Assembly (NCBI GenBank): GCA_028023455.1
Contig: JAQFVV010012416.1
Span: 2,595,767 to 2,659,766, forward strand
Origin: Epiperipatus broadwayi
Lineage: Eukaryota > Onychophora > Udeonychophora > Euonychophora > Peripatidae
DNA: 64,000 nucleotides
Reading direction: 5' to 3'
In this document: in pieces, positions 58,527 to 64,000 of the stretch
Numbering within the stretch: the stretch's first letter is position 1
Layout of the letters: each line of letters opens with the position of its first letter
Made by a program: the position numbers and the translations under genes
The notes under the pieces: model-generated
The model's input: only the letters and a program-made list of their open reading frames with translations
Database searches by the model: none
Told to the model about the DNA's origin: nothing

Positions 58527-61478
58527 ATGACAAACAAAAACAAAGCATGGCCCTTATTCCCAGGAGGCTGTAAAGTCACCAACCAAGGCAGCGGTTGGTG
58601 GCCGAAGGTGGAGGGTGCTAAGAATCCTCTGACTGTGGACCCAGGCTGCCATTTGATGATGACTTTTTATTTAGGTACTTACAACTGCAGATCACTTTCA
58701 AGTGAAGGAAGATTGAAAGAATTAGAAGAAGAACTCTCTTATATTAAATGGGACAGACTTTGTGAAGTTAGAAGAAAAGATGAAGAGACAATTGATTTAA
58801 AAAGTGGACATATACTCTATTATAAAGGCACAAATATTGGAAATACAAGTGGAGTAGGATTCATTATAAATAAAAAGTGGAAGAACAATAATGTGGAGAT
58901 TGATGGTGTATCGGACAGAGTGGCAAGATTAGTTATACAACTTAATAGCAGATACCAAATGCAGATAATTCAGGTTTATACCCCAACAAGTTCTCATAGT
59001 GATGAAGTAGTAGAAAATTTTTATATGGATGTACAAAAGGCTTTTGATCAGAGTAAACACCATTTTAAAATTGTTATGGGAGACTTTAATGCTAGAATTG
59101 GTAAAAAAATGAAAGATGAAAGTGCTGTGGGTAATTTTGGTTATGGTAATAGAAATGAGAGAGGACATAGACTTGTGGAGTTTGCAGAAAAAGAAAAACT
59201 TTATATTATGAATTCTTTTTTTGAGAAAAATGTTAAAAGGAAATGGACATGGAAGCATCCAAATGAAGGTACAGCAGAATTGGATTATATTTTGACTAAC
59301 AGGAAATACATATTTCAAGATTGTAATGTTCTTAATAAATTTAACACAGGAAGTGATCATCGATTAGTAAGGTGTAAGTTACGTGTTAATGTAAAACTAG
59401 AGAGACAAAAGTTATTAAGAAAAACAATATTTACAGTTGATATTCCTAATCTTCAGAAACATTTTAATGAATTTAAATTAGAACTTACAAATCGGTTTCA
59501 AGTATTAGTAGATTTTGAACATGATTCAGATTTGAATGAAATTAATATGAAAATAACTGATACACTTTTGAAAACTGCAACAAAGATAGCTGGTAGAAAG
59601 AAACAGCAATTGACCAATAAAATTTCTACTGAGACTAGAGAATTTATGAAGAAAAGAAGGAATATGAAGATATACAAAAATGATGCATTAAAAAGAATTG
59701 AATATCTTGAATTTTGTAAAATGGTGCGGAAAAGAATTGAAAATGATATAAGAAAGTATAACTGTGAACTAGCAAGGAAAGCTGTAGAAGAAAATAAAAG
59801 TCTTAAGAATGTAAAACAACATGTTGGTATTGGTAGGAAATTTATATATGCAATAAGAAAAAAAGATGGAATTATTACTAAAAGGAGAGATGACATCATG
59901 AAATTGGTAGAAGATTTTTATCAAGAATTATATAGTAATAAAGACCAAGTACCTCCTATATCTATTACATCTTCCAAATTGCCCAGAATTTTAAATGAAG
60001 AAGTGAGACATGCAATTAAATGTATGAAGAAAGGAAAGGCTCCAGGTAATGATGGAATTATAATTGATATATTAAAAGAAGCAGGTGAAGAAATAGAAAT
60101 TTTTTTAGCAAAGTTATATACCAAATGTCTAAATGATAAAGATGTACCGGATGATTGGAAGAATGCAGTAATAATATTAATATTTAAAAAAGGTGATAAA
60201 GAAGATATTAGAAATTACAGACCTATCAGCCTTTTATCAGTTTTATATAAAATTTTTACCAAGATAATTACTACTCGTCTACAGAGAACATTGGATTTCC
60301 ACCAACCAAGAGAACAAGCCGGATTTAAAAGTGGTTTTAGTACAGTAGATCATATCCAGGTATTGAGAGAAGTTATAGAAAGGACAAATGAATATGAGTT
60401 GCCATTATGCTTATGATTTGTAGATTATGAAAAGGCATTTGATTCTATAAACATTTCTTCAGTGATTAAAGCATTAGATCATCAAGGTATAGATCCAGGA
60501 TATTGTCATATTTTAAAGAATATTTATAAAAATGCAACAGCAACAATTAGATTACATAATGACACTGGGAAAGTCAACATTGAGAAAGGTGTAAGACAAG
60601 GTGACTCCATATCTCCAAAACTTTTTATAGCAGTGCTGCATGAGGTATTTTGTGGATTAAAATGGGAAAATTAAGGAGTGAAAGTAAATGGTGATTATTT
60701 AAGTCATTTAGATTTCACAGATGATGTAGTTGTTTTTGCAAATAATGCTTCACATCTGCAGGAAATGTTGCAGGAATTATCAGATGAAAGTAGGAAAGTA
60801 GGACTAAAAATAAATGTTAAAAAGACTAAAGTAATGTTTAATCGATTTGCTCAAAATATGAAAATAAAGATTGATTATGATGAATTAGAAGAAGTTAACA
60901 GTTACAAATACCTTGGTCAGATTATTAATACAGATGGAAACATAATGGAGAAAATTAATCATAGAATTAAACTTGGTTGGAGTGCTTTTGGTAGACATAA
61001 CTTGATACTAAAAGGAAATATGCCTATGTGTTTGAAAAGGAAAGTTTTTAACAAATATGTTTTTCCAGTTCTTACTTATGGATTTGAGACTTGGACACTT
61101 AATATAAGAGCAATTCAGAGACTTCAGACCACTCAAAGAAGTATGGAGAGATGTATGTTGGGAGTAACAAGAAAAGATCGTAAACGCAATGTATGGGTAA
61201 GAGAACAAACAGGTGTTACTGACCTCATTGAAAAAATTAAAAGATTGAAGTGGAGTTGGGCTGGACATATTGTTAGAAGAGATGATAATAGATGGACAAT
61301 TGAAATTTTAAACTGGATTCCAAGAGATTGTAAAAGACCCAGAAAGAGACCACATGTGAGATGGATGGATGAAATAAGAAAGTGTGCAGGGGTGATGTGG
61401 AGAAGAGAAGCTAAAGATCGGAGAAGATGGATTAAACTTGGAGAGACCTTTATCCTGCAGTGGATTGATAATGGTTGA
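58527..61478 (+). pseudogene. RTE endonuclease-reverse transcriptase (two internal stops)
   Basis: One frame of 984 codons from ATG 58,527 to the stop at 61,478, interrupted by TGA at 60,414 (glycine in the other copy, LCLGFVDYEKAF) and TAA at 60,672 (lysine in the other copy). Endonuclease residues seen: N53 (YNCRS), E80 (CEVRRK), D186 and N188 (GDFNARIG), D253 (ELDYIL), and D277-H278 (GSDHRL). Two codons are lost just before E80 compared with the minus copy. RT motifs: KAPGNDGIIIDILKEAG (about 505), NYRPISLLSVLYKIF (about 565), FVDYEKAFDSI (about 633), GVRQGDSISPKLF (about 686), and FTDD (about 727, where FADD is usual). The C-terminal part has KWSWAGHIVRRDDNRW and KRPRKRPHVRWMDEI. The protein would nick DNA and reverse transcribe its own RNA there. 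The stops make it inactive. Confidence 0.95.
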
Positions 61479-61508
61479 TAATGATGATGATGATGATGAT
61501 TTCGAAAG

Positions 61509-62008
61509 ATTTTCAATGTAATATTAATAAAATAAGTAGTAAATAATTTTTTTAAAGTCATGAAAATTTCTTTTTGCGTAAATAGCAAATTATGTTAGAA
61601 CTGAAAAATAACTGAAAGATGAAAGGGTAGGGAGTAAATTTGACTATCAGAAATGAGACTCACAGAATTTAGCACTAAAACATTCCATGATCGACTGAAT
61701 TTCAAAGTATATCTATTAAAAGATATTTCTAATAAATATTAATAATAAATATCCTGACTACTTTTGATGCTTCAAATTATTAGGCAAATTACTTAATTAT
61801 ACTTTAAATAATAATAAAAAAATTGCATTTTTTTTGGAATTTCTTATCCCCTCGGCTTTTGCAACTATAAGTTTTGTAGAAAGTCTAAAAAATAACTCTG
61901 TAGAAATTGATTATCTATAGCAAATATTATTGCTATATATCATTACAAGTTTAAAAAATAATTTTAATGAAGCTCATTGTTTTTTGACGCTTACACCAGC
62001 TATTAATA
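61509..62008. other. AT-rich non-coding sequence
   Basis: No gene or repeat is recognised between the RTE element and the FB-A fragment. Confidence 0.45.
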
Positions 62009-62250
62009 CAGTAGCAAATTTTTCCATACAATAGTGCCATCTAGTGCAAGCTCCAGTAATAAATAGATACTTAAAAATTGTGTATTTTAATCTCTATCCA
62101 GTGCCTTCCCATCCAATATCAGACTAATTTCTAGCTTATGGCTTTCATCAATGAGGTACATTGGATCTGGTTGCAGTGTACCTAGATCTTTGGATCCAAT
62201 GCACCCCTGCAGCACCCAACTTTTACACTTTTAGTTAACTATAAAGCTAT
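62009..62250 (+). repeat. Diverged single-arm copy of family FB-A
   Basis: It follows the order of the 41 kb left arm: CCATACAATAGTGCCATCTA, GTGCAAGCTCCAGTAAT, CCAATATCAGACTAATTTCT, TGCAGTGTACCTAGATCTTT and CTGCAGCACCCAACTTTTA. It is more diverged than the other copies and has no inverted partner nearby. Confidence 0.75.
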
Positions 62251-63734
62251 CAGCCAAACTAAAATGCAAGGTATTTAATCTGAGATAATTTGATGATATT
62301 GTGATGCCTTAGTGAATTAATACCAAGCTTAACCAAAAAATGGAGATGATTATTATTGTTGAAAAACCAGAAACACCAATCTTAAAAATTCAGATATTAT
62401 AAAAATTTACGAACTATATTTTTCACAACTATTTATTGAGCATAAAATTATTACATTTTATATATTTTTGATATATAACTTAAAAATTTATTTAAAGATT
62501 AAATTTATCCTTTTTTAATTTTATTTATCAACGGCACACATGATCTTTGTCATCTTTAAATACATATGCATTAAATAATTATATATAATATTAACCTTAA
62601 ATTTATTCTGGACACACTTTTCTTCACAAGCAACCTTTTATAAATATATTGTAAAAAATGCAATTTATCCTCCCCCCCCCCATAATGTTTAAATTAATAA
62701 TTGCCAGTTATTTTAATATCTAAATATTTAAAATATAGCACTCGAAAAATAATTTTGTTATTTATAAAGATGTGGATATGTTTAGATGTTTAAGAGCAAA
62801 GGCATAAGACATTTGAAGATGTAATAATGCTTGGGCTACCTGATGTAACTGGTACATTTAATGAGTATGGATTATATTTACTCTGATAATTTAAAAATAG
62901 TTTGTTATGAAGAAAAGTTGTGTAGATCATCTGTGCATCTATCACCTAAACTCAATCACATCACAACCATCCATCCACAAGTCAGATCAATCTTCTCACC
63001 CTGAATGCATTTTCAAAATATCCACTTCACTTTTTTTTTTCAAGTAAGACATGTATAGCTCATATTATAATTTTGACTTTATATACACTTTTTTATAGAT
63101 ATACTTTTAACTTCATATATCTGCATATTTCAATATATAGTTCAAATTTTTATTCCATCATAATTTTCTGAAATATATGACTAAAGAAGTAAAAAAAACA
63201 AACGTTCTTCAAGTTCATATTTTATGTTAAACCATCACTCATCAGTGGGCACAGATCACAATCTCTTATACATATTTTCATCATTTGTTTAGGATTTTAT
63301 AGATAGCATTTTACTATAGTTTCATTACAGGTGTCAAACTTTTTGAACTCAAAACTTTGCTATAAACCACTTTATAGAATTATATTAATGATTATTATTA
63401 ATAATTTATTATACTAGAGATTATCTCTAGCTCTTTATAATCTCTAGCTCAAATATACACTTTAATACTTAATTAATAACATGTATGTAGTGTTACAAAG
63501 ACATGTAGCAAGCTCTATATATAAAAATGCTAAAGCTAAAAGAAAATGTGTTAAGAGAGTTGCAATCAATGGCAATGTTTAAAACATTCTCTTACCTAAA
63601 TATTTCACTCTTTTTGCATTAAGGCAATCATATAAATATATACAAAGATGTAATGAAAAAAGTATTGAGAATTTATATATAAATGAACAATAAAAATCTT
63701 AAACTTCAAGCAAAACATATTGTATACCTATAAA
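62251..63734. other. AT-rich non-coding sequence
   Basis: No gene or element is recognised. A C-run lies at about 62,671-62,680. Confidence 0.45.
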
Positions 63735-63880
63735 AAAAGATCACATATGAGATAGATAAGTGAGATCAAGAGATTTGATAAAATGATGTAAAGAAAAGAA
63801 ATGGTGGATCTAAAAAATTAAATTATAATCAGAGAAGCCATAATTCTGAAATAGAGTAGATAAAATAAATGATGATGATT
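63735..63880 (+). mobile_element. Old, diverged RTE 3' end
   Basis: AGATCACATATGAGATAGAT, then AAAATGATGTAAAGAAAAGAA and AATGATGATGATTATAA follow the order of the RTE 3' end (AGACCACATGTGAGATGGAT, GTGATGTGGAGAAGAGAA, AATGATGATGATGATGA) with many changes. It is in plus orientation and truncated at its 5' side. Confidence 0.5.
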
Positions 63881-64000
63881 ATAAAGTTGCTTAATTTTTT
63901 TTTACTAATATCATGTATTTATGATGTGCAATTAATAATTTTTAAAGATATAAAAACAATACTATTTCACAAATTTATTTTTTATATTTTTAAGTTTTTA

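Larger units (their letters stand above)
58200..61498 (+). mobile_element. Full-length RTE-clade LINE, plus strand
   Basis: It starts GGCTGCAGAAAGGAGTTTTG and ends in (GAT)n, about 3.3 kb. ATTTCGAAAG lies on both sides (58,190-58,199 and 61,499-61,508), a 10 bp target duplication. The layout is 5' region, a single ORF, a 3' region of a few bases, and a trinucleotide tail. Both this and the minus-strand copy begin at the same base, so the 5' end is defined. The ORF carries only two internal stops, so this is a relatively young copy. Confidence 0.95.

Noticed and set aside
58929-59899. Minus-strand frames of 130-140 codons
   Set aside because: Antisense shadows of the RTE ORF; the plus-strand frame has the endonuclease motifs.

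Overview
The window looks like gene-poor DNA from an AT-rich invertebrate metazoan genome. It is very AT-rich throughout, with long A/T runs, AT, CA and GATA microsatellites, and a dense layer of dead or dying mobile elements of animal type: RTE-clade LINEs, Penelope-like elements, long LTRs, tRNA-derived SINEs and fold-back repeats. I cannot place it to phylum. The repeat mix would fit several cnidarians, flatworms or molluscs. I found no complete host gene. The best candidate for host coding sequence is one terminal exon on the minus strand at 36,016-36,204. There is no CRISPR array, rRNA, operon or bacterial-type gene.

Layout. 0-1.2 kb: a collapsed LTR retrotransposon, with a Gag-like coiled coil next to an integrase C-terminus. 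1.95-2.1, 15.2-15.5 and 63.7-63.9 kb: 3' stubs of RTE LINEs. 4.5-10.1 kb: a 5.6 kb palindrome made of two ~2.8 kb LTRs head to head around a 48 bp spacer, with one flanking 4 bp duplication. 10.5-11.25 kb: a smaller nested inverted repeat. 12.0-12.3 kb: a compound GATA/GGAT/GACA microsatellite. 17.1-20.3 kb: a degenerate LINE endonuclease plus fold-back repeats. 22.0-23.5 kb: a Penelope-type RT remnant bracketed by inverted repeats. 27, 41, 44, 53-54 and 62 kb: copies of two apparently related fold-back families. 29.3-32.5 kb (minus) and 58.2-61.5 kb (plus): two full-length RTE LINEs with intact target duplications. 36.8-37.4 kb: an inverted pair of Penelope GIY-YIG endonuclease pieces. 37.4-40.0, 51.0-53.0 and 54.3-57.1 kb: three long solo LTRs.

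The most interesting signal is the LTR group. The three LTR types begin TGTA, end in CA, sit on 4 bp duplications of the form RTAY, and have an open reading frame in the same phase from the second base of the LTR. In the three copies of the commonest type this frame keeps exactly the same length although the rest of the LTR has indels. This suggests that the C-terminus of a retrotransposon protein is encoded inside its 3' LTR. The 4.5-10.1 kb palindrome shows two such LTRs inserted as one inverted unit. Conventional provirus integration does not give that arrangement.

A second notable system is a family of very short (~100 bp) SINEs that are little more than a tRNA-Gly-like fold with a short A-rich tail (16.5, 43.4 and 49.3 kb), with target-site duplications.

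All similarity statements come from reading the sequence by eye. No database search or computed alignment supports them.
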